The notes beneath the pieces are model-generated. The model did no database searches, was not told where the DNA came from, and saw nothing but the letters and a program-made list of their open reading frames with translations. Made by a program: the position numbers and the translations under genes. A DNA stretch of 64,000 nucleotides from DAOVXM01 sp963746255. Its GTDB lineage: Bacteria > Chloroflexota > Anaerolineae > Anaerolineales > UBA4823. Below, in pieces: positions 57,970 through 64,000 of this stretch (position 1 is its first letter; the number at the start of each line of letters is the position of its first letter). The stretch lies in contig CAVVAJ010000005.1 of the NCBI GenBank assembly GCA_963746255.1, positions 434,001-498,000 of the forward strand, read 5' to 3'.

Positions 57970-58437
57970 TTACTGATCGACCGGTCGGAAATAAGAGATA
58001 TCTAGGATCGATCCTTGCCGTTGGGGGAGTGGGACAATAACCGCGCCAACTTTCATACCAATGCATACTTCTTCAGGTGGAATTTCACCAAGCCGGTGCA
58101 CGATACCGCCATCACCAAATTTGATGAAAGCAACAACTTCAGGCTCATCTCTGGGAGTCCCATCATAATTCTCGTAGAGCAGGGTAAAAGTGTGGACTTC
58201 ACCAATCGTCCCTAGATCTACCCATTGGTCTAAACTTCCCAAGCAACGCTCGCAATAGATAGCTGCTGGCACATATGTATGGTCACATTCTGGACAGTAG
58301 GTCCCCAGGAAACTACCACTCTCCTTGAGGTGTCTGAAGAAGCGTTCGCCTGCTAAACCATAGGTATAGCGACTGGTTACAGGGAGGTTGCCGCTCCAAA
58401 TACCAGGAGCGTGCTGATCCTTATTCAGCAGCGTCAT
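57970..58437 (-). CDS. DUF35 zinc-ribbon/OB-fold protein, partner of a thiolase (1)
   Basis: A 155-residue protein of the DUF35 (OB-fold, rubredoxin-like zinc ribbon) family, which forms complexes with thiolase-like proteins. CPECDHTYVPAAIYCERC (~42-60) holds the zinc cysteines, followed by OB-fold strands (VHTFTLLYENYDG, VVAFIKFGDGGIVHRLG, IGMKVGAVIVPL). The N-terminal helix region carries ERFFRHLKESG. It overlaps the next gene by four bases. In steroid and toluene pathways such proteins pair with Ltp2 or BbsB, but the substrate here is unknown. Confidence 0.85.
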   Translation of the reverse strand: MTLLNKDQHAPGIWSGNLPVTSRYTYGLAGERFFRHLKESGSFLGTYCPECDHTYVPAAIYCERCLGSLDQWVDLGTIGEVHTFTLLYENYDGTPRDEPEVVAFIKFGDGGIVHRLGEIPPEEVCIGMKVGAVIVPLPQRQGSILDISYFRPVDQ

Positions 58438-58955
58438 TTTTTCACCTCCTCAAGTGGTTTGAAATACAGTATATCGGTAATTGCGCCTACCCGATCACCT
58501 GCTGGTTTCCAAACAGCCTTCACTTTCATGCCAATATGCACTTGATCCGGATCCACCTCACCCAACATATGCATTATCCCGTGCAGTGGGGATGCGCCAT
58601 CTATCTCAATAACAGCGGGGATCTCGGGTTCGCTGATACGCTTTACATCCCAAGTGACGTAGCATAGTGAAAATGTATTTACTGTGCCCGTATCCTCAAG
58701 TTCGACATAGTGGTCCATCGGTCGGAAACACCACTCACAAACGGTACGAGGGGGTATCACAGTCTTCCGGCAGGTACTGCAGAAGGATCCCAGTAACAGT
58801 CCATCTCTCAGCCCTTGTAGGTATTGAGCAATCGCAATCCCGGTATCCCATGCGAAATTGCCTTCCAGTTCATCATGATGGAACAAGATATTTCCATCTG
58901 CGAAATCTTTTTCACTTAAGGGAGTACCCGGATACTTATTTTCATTACGAGTCAT
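58434..58955 (-). CDS. DUF35 zinc-ribbon/OB-fold protein, partner of a thiolase (2)
   Basis: A 173-residue DUF35 protein. Zinc ribbon CSTCRKTVIPPRTVCEWC (~59-76), OB-fold strands NTFSLCYVTWDV, IPAVIEIDGASPL and IGMKVKAVWKP. The longer N-terminus carries FAWDTGIAIAQYLQGL. It is encoded next to a second DUF35 and after two thiolase-like genes, so the operon probably makes two thiolase/DUF35 pairs or one heteromeric complex. Confidence 0.85.
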   Translation of the reverse strand: MTRNENKYPGTPLSEKDFADGNILFHHDELEGNFAWDTGIAIAQYLQGLRDGLLLGSFCSTCRKTVIPPRTVCEWCFRPMDHYVELEDTGTVNTFSLCYVTWDVKRISEPEIPAVIEIDGASPLHGIMHMLGEVDPDQVHIGMKVKAVWKPAGDRVGAITDILYFKPLEEVKK

Positions 58956-58966
58956 ATACCACCTCC

Positions 58967-60133
58967 TCAGCGTCCCATAATTACGACTGTTCCGACCTGC
59001 ATGAGGTCACCCCACGCTTGGGCAAGACCGCGCTTTGGTTGTCCGGGGACTTGCCGGGCGCCGGCTTCTCCGCGGAGCTGCCAGAACAATTCAGCTATCT
59101 TCATTAGTCCTGCTGCAGCGATCGGATTACCCACTCCCAGCAAACCTCCCGATGGGCAAACTGGCATATTCCCATCACGCGCCGCGGTCCCATCGATATA
59201 CAACTTCGCAGCCTGCCCGCGTTCTGCGAGCTGCAGACCTTCCAAGTGATGGAGTGCTTTGTAATCGAAAGGGTCATATGGTTCTGCGATGTGGATTTCT
59301 TTTTTCGGTTCTTTTATTCCAGCCATTTCATAAGCGGACCGGGCTGCATATTCTACATAGCGGGGGTAGGCCAAATCACGGTTTGTCCAGTGGGCTGTAT
59401 CAAGATTCCAGCCCACGCCTTCGACCCAGACTGGTTTATCGGTCACCCGCTTCGCGATGTGTTCTGCTGCCATTACGATGGCTACCGCCCCATCACTGAC
59501 CGGGCTGACGTCATAACGCTGTACAGGCCAGGCGAGCGTTTCTGAATTGAGAACATCTTCGACGGTGATATCTGCATCGCCAAGCAGCGCACATGGGTGG
59601 TCGGCGGCATTCCGTTTATGCTGCACAGAAACGCGTGCAATGTCCTCTTTCGCGATTCCGTAAGTGTGCATATAGCGATTCATCTCGAGCGCGAAAATCC
59701 AAAGAAGGTTAGGCAGTAATGGACGCTCGGTTGTGTGATCGAAGATTGTCAAGAAAGCTGCCTGTGCATGCGGGTAATAGCTGGACATCTTCTCTTCTGC
59801 AACTACCAGAACGACATCGAACAATCCGGAAGCGATATGGTACCAACCCTGGATGGGGACAAACACGCCTGTCCCGCCTCCGACGTACGAACGCATATAT
59901 GGTTTCCGCCACGCGCCAGCACCGTCACTTAGGTACTCTCCGTTCATGTGAACACCATCAAATGAATCTGGTGCGGTACCAAGACAGACTGCTTCGATAT
60001 CTTCCATCGTCATCTCACACGATTGCAGTGCCATGTGCGCAGCTTGCCAAGACAATTCTTTACCCGTTTCCTGTGCTCGGCGGACGAATTTCGTCATGCC
60101 AGCACCAATTACCGCAACTTTTCTCATAGCCAT
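58967..60133 (-). CDS. Thiolase-like protein 2, nucleophilic cysteine not evident
   Basis: A 388-residue thiolase-superfamily protein of the SCP-x/archaeal type. KVAVIGAGMTKF begins the fold. YVGGGTGVFVPIQG occupies the active-cysteine region but shows no cysteine, whereas classical thiolases have CASG here. Further on, PVSDGAVAIVMAAE, HIAEPYDPFDYKAL, and CPSGGLLGVGNPIAAAG, where GHP is GNP. Such loss is known from Ltp2-type retro-aldolases that act with DUF35 proteins. The start at 60133 follows AAGGAG. The second thiolase is 17 bases upstream. Confidence 0.82.
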   Translation of the reverse strand: MAMRKVAVIGAGMTKFVRRAQETGKELSWQAAHMALQSCEMTMEDIEAVCLGTAPDSFDGVHMNGEYLSDGAGAWRKPYMRSYVGGGTGVFVPIQGWYHIASGLFDVVLVVAEEKMSSYYPHAQAAFLTIFDHTTERPLLPNLLWIFALEMNRYMHTYGIAKEDIARVSVQHKRNAADHPCALLGDADITVEDVLNSETLAWPVQRYDVSPVSDGAVAIVMAAEHIAKRVTDKPVWVEGVGWNLDTAHWTNRDLAYPRYVEYAARSAYEMAGIKEPKKEIHIAEPYDPFDYKALHHLEGLQLAERGQAAKLYIDGTAARDGNMPVCPSGGLLGVGNPIAAAGLMKIAELFWQLRGEAGARQVPGQPKRGLAQAWGDLMQVGTVVIMGR

Positions 60134-60150
60134 GTCTGAATTCTCCTTGG

Positions 60151-61302
60151 TCAGTTGCTGAGCACTGCTACGGCGCCGCTTGTAGTGGGGACTCCGCGCC
60201 ATGATTGCACTAATCCGACTTCCACACCCTCGATTTGTCTCTCGCCGGCCGCTCCCCGAAGCTGGAGAATAACTTCAAGGGCGCGGGCTAATCCAGTTGC
60301 GTCGAGTAAATTGCCGCAGCCGAGGCTACCACCGGAGGGATTAACTGGGAACATGCCGTTGAGCGCGGTCATACCGGTCTCCGTCCACCGTCCAGCTTCC
60401 CCTGGGGTGCATATCCCCAATGCTTCAAGTGCTTGGAGCTCCTTATAGGCATATATGTCATCCACTTCCGCGAAATCGATTATTTCTAGGGGATTGCCAA
60501 CCCCTGCCTGTCGGTATGCCATTTGCGCGGCTTGTTGTGCATAAAGGGCCTTCCCCCAGGTGCGATTCTCTAAAGAAGGCGAGTCATTTATCCATCCAAA
60601 ACCACGAATCCAAACCGGAACATCGTGTAATTGCTCTGCGACTCTTCCAGCAGCCAGGACCATAACAATGGCACCATCGGCATGCTGGGCAACCTCCCTC
60701 GTCCCGAGTGGGGTGGAGAGGTCAGGTGCAGAGATGACGTCTTCGATTGTCAAGTCGGCACCAAAAGGGGCGGACGGGTTCTGAAGTGCATTCCAGCGAT
60801 TCTTGACCACTACGGCTGCACACTGCTCTCGTGTTGTTCCGCTATCGTAAAGATAACGGTTCATTTCCATCCCAGCGACGAACTGTGTATTAAACCTTAA
60901 AGGGCGGTTTATCACCGGGTCCTGGGCATAAGCAGTAATTTCCGGGAGGGTGATGATATTTGATGCTTTACTGTGGCCTTCGACAGCAACCAGCTCAAAT
61001 TGACCTGTACGGATCATCATATAGGCTGTTGCGAGTCCGTGGAGTCCATCGCCTGTGATCGTATGGACGGATTTTAAGACACCGCCAATCTGGTCCGGTA
61101 CGTACTCATCAAAAATGCTTGTCCCTTCATGGAAATCTTCTGCTACGGTAACAAAGCTATCGATATCCCGCCGCGGGTCAACCCCGGCATCATTATAAGC
61201 CCGTACAGCGGCAGCATACATAAGCTCTTTATATGAGCGATCCGGGGTTGTCTGTTGAAACCCTTCCCAGCCCACACCAACTATTGCTACATCATCGTTC
61301 AT
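60151..61302 (-). CDS. Thiolase-like protein 1, nucleophilic cysteine not evident
   Basis: A 383-residue thiolase homologue. DVAIVGVGWEGFQ opens the fold. The cysteine segment is replaced by VHTITGDGLHGLATAY, and the GHP loop by PSGGSLGCGNLLDATG. AQHADGAIVMVLAAG and DFAEVDDIYAYKEL align with the second copy. It starts the operon with the four-gene order thiolase 1, thiolase 2, DUF35, DUF35. GGAG lies nine bases before the ATG. Confidence 0.82.
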   Translation of the reverse strand: MNDDVAIVGVGWEGFQQTTPDRSYKELMYAAAVRAYNDAGVDPRRDIDSFVTVAEDFHEGTSIFDEYVPDQIGGVLKSVHTITGDGLHGLATAYMMIRTGQFELVAVEGHSKASNIITLPEITAYAQDPVINRPLRFNTQFVAGMEMNRYLYDSGTTREQCAAVVVKNRWNALQNPSAPFGADLTIEDVISAPDLSTPLGTREVAQHADGAIVMVLAAGRVAEQLHDVPVWIRGFGWINDSPSLENRTWGKALYAQQAAQMAYRQAGVGNPLEIIDFAEVDDIYAYKELQALEALGICTPGEAGRWTETGMTALNGMFPVNPSGGSLGCGNLLDATGLARALEVILQLRGAAGERQIEGVEVGLVQSWRGVPTTSGAVAVLSN

Positions 61303-61674
61303 CTATAGCTCCTTGCAATGACTTGGGGCCAAGTTATATTGTTTGGTTCCGTGTGTTCTACCCGATTGTAAAGACAGTTTGGTGACGGTGGTATGGATAT
61401 TGATTAGAGATAACACCCTCCTTGTACAGATAATTAGCAGATTAGATGGGATTTGATAACATTTATGTTAATCTTCTCAGAACACCAGCAGTTGTTGGTT
61501 CAGCGAAATTGGGAAATCAATGGGTGCCATTTGTATACAAAAAACGCTGGCGAGATAATGCCGCCAGCGCAAACCATATACCTTATCAGCTTTAGAATTA
61601 TTATGGTAGGAGTCGTTTCGATTTTTTCCATCAAGGGCTTCTCCTAATCATATTATAGCCCTATTTTCCCCATT
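61303..61674. other. Intergenic stretch between convergent-free operons
   Basis: 372 bases without a supported gene, containing the tat-operon terminator and the upstream region of the thiolase operon. A TTGATTAGAGATAACACC-like stretch near 61399 is not a convincing promoter. Confidence 0.4.
61539..61569 (-). terminator. Rho-independent terminator of the tat operon
   Basis: Stem CGCTGGCG (61545-61552) with CGCCAGCG (61562-61569), nine-base loop. On the minus strand six T follow. It is 105 bases downstream of tatC. Confidence 0.8.
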
Positions 61675-62550
61675 TCACTTGCGGCCTCGCTCTGCGATCT
61701 TTGCTAAGAAAATACTGAAGAAGAAGAGCAATATTAATGGTCCCATAACTAGAGCCATATTGACTGGATCGATTGTCGGAGTAATTAAAGCAGCCGCGAT
61801 GGCGATGATGACAATTGCCAAGCGCCATTGTTTTGCCAAAGTTGATGCATTGATCAACCCTATCCGGGCGATGATGTAGATTATGAGGGGGAATTGAAAA
61901 GCTAAGCCCATCCAAAACATGATTGAGGTAACAAATCTTACATAAGAAGATGGGCGGAGCTCGGTCCTCATTCCCATAAAGTTTATCAAGAAAGGTAAGC
62001 CATTCGGTAGAATCACGAAATATGCAAAGGCCATGCCACCGAAGAAGAACAAGGTGGCAAAGGGGAGTGCTGCAAGGCTGAATAATCGTGATGATTTATG
62101 GAGCCCTGGTGCAATGAATAACCAGACTTCCAAAGCTATGTATGGCAGGGCGATGGAGAAACCGGTCAATAAGGATACCCGCATGAAAACACTGATGGGT
62201 TCGGTTGGATCGATAGCAATTAGGGCGTCAATCCCCCCGACCGGCTGCGCTAATATGTCAATAATTTGACGGGCAAACACAAACGCAAATGAAACAGCTA
62301 ATATTAACGCTAAAACTGAACGAGTTAGGTGTTTGCGTAAAGCATTCAGATGCTCAAATATGGCACTCGGGTTTTCAACGGTTTTAGCAAATGTCTCGGG
62401 GAGGGGTTCATCTTCTGGCTCCTCGATCAACAGGGTGTGGATATCACCCCCAAGATTAATAAACCAACCAGCAATGGTACGGAATACCCAAGCGATAAAA
62501 CGAAAAGGGGCGCTTATGATTTTCCAGAGCGAGCGAAGTATTTTACCCAT
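61675..62550 (-). CDS. tatC: Sec-independent translocase subunit TatC
   Basis: A 291-residue TatC with an N-terminal extension of about 80 residues. Six helices are visible (SVLALILAVSFAFVFARQI, GFSIALPYIALEVWLFIAPGL, FAYFVILPNGLPFL and later WRLAIVIIAIAAALITPT). Family motifs: EHLNALRKHLTRSV, corresponding to the conserved HLxELRxR, and FGLAFQFPLIIY-like GLAFQFPLII. FMRVSLLTGFSIALP matches helix 2-3. It receives twin-arginine proteins with folded cofactors, which fits the redox enzymes of the region. It follows the TatA-like gene by 33 bases. Confidence 0.92.
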   Translation of the reverse strand: MGKILRSLWKIISAPFRFIAWVFRTIAGWFINLGGDIHTLLIEEPEDEPLPETFAKTVENPSAIFEHLNALRKHLTRSVLALILAVSFAFVFARQIIDILAQPVGGIDALIAIDPTEPISVFMRVSLLTGFSIALPYIALEVWLFIAPGLHKSSRLFSLAALPFATLFFFGGMAFAYFVILPNGLPFLINFMGMRTELRPSSYVRFVTSIMFWMGLAFQFPLIIYIIARIGLINASTLAKQWRLAIVIIAIAAALITPTIDPVNMALVMGPLILLFFFSIFLAKIAERGRK

Positions 62551-62583
62551 GGATTTGTGCTGATCAGTATGGTGGGCGGTTAA

Positions 62584-63135
62584 CTAATCCTTGTCTTGCT
62601 CTACCGGACTATTTTCTGCATCTTGCGCAGGAGCCACAGAATCAGCAGAACTTTGCACGATCTCATCTGATACTTGAACAATCTCTTGATCGGACGCGTC
62701 GTTCAACTGCGGAGACTGCGTTTTGTCCTCTGGTGTTGGTTCGGCCGCTTCCGATGGTTGAGTCGTCACCTCCGTAGAGGCAACATTGGGTGGTGCGATG
62801 GTCCGGGGTGGGGTTGTCCAGTCTGATAAATCACTGACGCTGTCATTCAGGTCTTTCTGGATATCCTGTAATCCTAAATCTTTCTTCAGGCTATTCATGT
62901 TCGGGACACCATCTTTTAATTCTTCTACCCCCGCTTCCCGCATGAGACGGTTTGGCAAGCCACGGATCTCATTGGAGGCTTGGCGGACCACTTGCCAAGT
63001 CTCGCTCATCATCATAGTGCGCAAGAAACGACCGATTGAACGGCCTGCCTTCGCCATATCATTCGGACCAAGCACAATTAAGGCAATAATTACGATGAAA
63101 AGCAGTTCAAGTGGGCCAATTCCAAGGATATCCAT
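62584..63135 (-). CDS. TatA/TatB-type translocase subunit
   Basis: A 183-residue Tat subunit. The N-terminal membrane helix has IGPLELLFIVIIALIVLGP (1-22), then the amphipathic helix DMAKAGRSIGRFLRTMM, and a long acidic C-terminal tail rich in S/E/Q. Length and the LGP motif lean to TatB-like, but single TatA/B proteins in Gram-positives and Chloroflexota do both jobs. The tail has no known fold. Precedes tatC in the operon. Confidence 0.88.
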   Translation of the reverse strand: MDILGIGPLELLFIVIIALIVLGPNDMAKAGRSIGRFLRTMMMSETWQVVRQASNEIRGLPNRLMREAGVEELKDGVPNMNSLKKDLGLQDIQKDLNDSVSDLSDWTTPPRTIAPPNVASTEVTTQPSEAAEPTPEDKTQSPQLNDASDQEIVQVSDEIVQSSADSVAPAQDAENSPVEQDKD

Positions 63136-63148
63136 AAATTTTGGTAAT

Positions 63149-63604
63149 TCAATGATCTGAGTCTAATATGCTTATAAAATTAGCTAATGCTTGCTGGATT
63201 TCATTTTGATTGTTTGCGAGACTGCCGAGCACACCGTTGACGAAACGAGGTGTGCTGTCTGTCCCATATATTTTCGCTAATTCGACTGCTTCATTGATGG
63301 CGACTTTCATTGGGGTATCTTTATAAACGGTAAACTCCCACAGGGCAATCCGGATGATATTCCGGTCGATGATTGCCACTTGATCCAAGGGCCATTCTGG
63401 GGCATGTTCGGCGATTATTAGGTCGAGCTGAGTAATAATGGGATAGATACCAAAAACAATCTTGTGAACGAAGTCCGCAAGGGTTTTGTCAAGGTCCTCT
63501 GCCTCAATCCGGGTCTCATAGACAAGACCTGGAGAGTGGCCAGCGATATCAATTTCGTAAAGTACTTGCAGAGCCACGCTGCGCGCTCTGGTGCGAGGTT
63601 TCAT
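63149..63604 (-). CDS. nusB: Transcription antitermination factor NusB
   Basis: A 151-residue NusB. RARSVALQVLYEIDIAG near the N-terminus, VAIIDRNIIRIALWEFTVY (~85), TPMKVAINEAVELAKIYG (~104) and RFVNGVLGSLA (~125) are the standard motifs. NusB binds boxA RNA with NusE and supports rRNA transcription. It overlaps no neighbour and lies in the order fabG-asp23-nusB-tatA-tatC, a housekeeping arrangement. Confidence 0.93.
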   Translation of the reverse strand: MKPRTRARSVALQVLYEIDIAGHSPGLVYETRIEAEDLDKTLADFVHKIVFGIYPIITQLDLIIAEHAPEWPLDQVAIIDRNIIRIALWEFTVYKDTPMKVAINEAVELAKIYGTDSTPRFVNGVLGSLANNQNEIQQALANFISILDSDH

Positions 63605-63610
63605 ATGCGG

Positions 63611-63964
63611 CTAAGCCGAGACTACCTCAGGATAATCGATATCATCAACGTGGATATTTATGTAACCAACATCCATCCCAACCATTTCAGAGATAGCACG
63701 GGCGACATCACCTTGGATACAGCGGCTGATATCGCGAATATTGACTTCATTCTCTAATATGACATGGATATCAGCTGAGACGGTATTCTCCTTGATATTG
63801 ATGCGAACACCTTCCCCAAAACCGCGTTTTATCAGCCGGTTTACCCCTGCAGGCACAGTGCTCAACCGGCTAACACCATTAACTCGCAAAGTTGTGAGCC
63901 GGGCGATAGTCAATAACACTTCTGGAGCAATAGTTGTTGTTCCTGCGTCCATTTTCTCTCCCAA
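63611..63964 (-). CDS. Asp23/Gls24-family envelope stress protein
   Basis: A 117-residue Asp23/Gls24 protein. EVLLTIARLTTLRVNGVSRL, GVNRLIKRGFGEGVRI and VSADIHVILENEVNIRDI match the family. In Firmicutes it is membrane-associated through AmaP and linked to cell-wall stress. Next to nusB here, as is common. GAGAG precedes the ATG. Confidence 0.88.
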   Translation of the reverse strand: MGEKMDAGTTTIAPEVLLTIARLTTLRVNGVSRLSTVPAGVNRLIKRGFGEGVRINIKENTVSADIHVILENEVNIRDISRCIQGDVARAISEMVGMDVGYINIHVDDIDYPEVVSA

Positions 63965-63968
63965 TCCA

Positions 63969-64000
63969 CTACATCATCATCATACCACCGTCAACGCTCA
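63969..64000 (-). CDS. C-terminus of a FabG-like SDR (gene continues beyond window)
   Basis: The minus strand ends SVDGGMMMM-stop. The NVDGGMxM ending is the C-terminus of 3-oxoacyl-ACP reductases. Ten codons only, so the identity is provisional, but the fabG-asp23-nusB order supports it. Confidence 0.5.
   Translation of the reverse strand, partial: SVDGGMMMM

Noticed and set aside
1..64000. CRISPR arrays, rRNA and tRNA genes
   Set aside because: No regularly spaced identical repeats and no convincing cloverleaf or rRNA sequence were seen by eye; a tRNA scan would settle it.

Overview
The window looks like the chromosome of a strictly anaerobic bacterium, most likely a member of the Chloroflexota (Anaerolineae-like). 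This is an inference from gene content: a very large heterodisulfide-reductase (Hdr) electron-transfer locus, a tungsten aldehyde:ferredoxin oxidoreductase, DUF35/thiolase pairs, secreted proteins carrying a YQLDWW..GG module and an LPLVxR-type C-terminus, and a fabG-asp23-nusB-tat housekeeping block. No rRNA, tRNA or CRISPR array was recognised.

Region 1 (1-18.2 kb, all +) is a dense redox locus. It holds hdrC (cut by the window edge), hdrB, a 1518-residue HdrA fusion with an embedded GltD/NfnB-like NAD(P)H module and a second HdrA copy, mvhD, three FrhB/FdhB-like flavo-iron-sulfur paralogues, two more HdrA-like flavoproteins, an HdrD-like HdrC-HdrB fusion, a small ferredoxin, a [2Fe-2S]/[4Fe-4S] TfrB-like subunit, an acyl-CoA-dehydrogenase-like protein without a visible catalytic glutamate, and a fumarate-reductase/aspartate-oxidase-like flavoprotein. 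Together they suggest a multi-entry flavin-based bifurcation/confurcation machine. Its terminal substrate cannot be read from sequence.

Region 2 (18.7-28.3 kb, mostly -) is a catabolic stretch in visible decay. RidA, DoxX, an acyl-CoA synthetase, KDPG aldolase and KDG kinase are intact. A monooxygenase, an FmdE protein, a GH88 unsaturated-uronyl hydrolase, an old-yellow-enzyme/BKACE pair fused by a deletion, and an SDR with an ATA in place of ATG are damaged.

Region 3 (28.7-35.3 kb) is mobile or accessory DNA. It has three tyrosine-recombinase C-terminal remnants, an AbiEi/AbiEii toxin-antitoxin pair with a perfect 12-bp operator palindrome over its start codon, a broken DUF6933 gene, an MFS transporter, and a tandem pair of covarying hairpin elements.

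Region 4 (35.4-44.4 kb) is, in my reading, an integron gene-cassette array without a recognisable integrase (CALIN type). Single minus-strand genes (VOC protein, quinone oxidoreductase, two metallo-beta-lactamase-fold hydrolases, a methyltransferase, a small membrane protein, a lipoprotein) are separated by attC sites of about 115-130 bp whose arms pair with extrahelical bases. One attC is split by an ORF-less group II intron. A secreted plant-type LRR protein and duplicated segments, including a 265-bp repeat carrying the tail of a P4-type primase/helicase, are interleaved with it.

Region 5 (45.3-64 kb) holds the primase/helicase, an esterase-like lipoprotein, a polyprenyl sugar transferase, aldehyde:ferredoxin oxidoreductase with the NAD(P)HX repair enzyme Nnr, envelope proteins, a frameshifted large lipoprotein, a two-thiolase plus two-DUF35 operon, and a tatC-tatA-nusB-asp23-fabG block.
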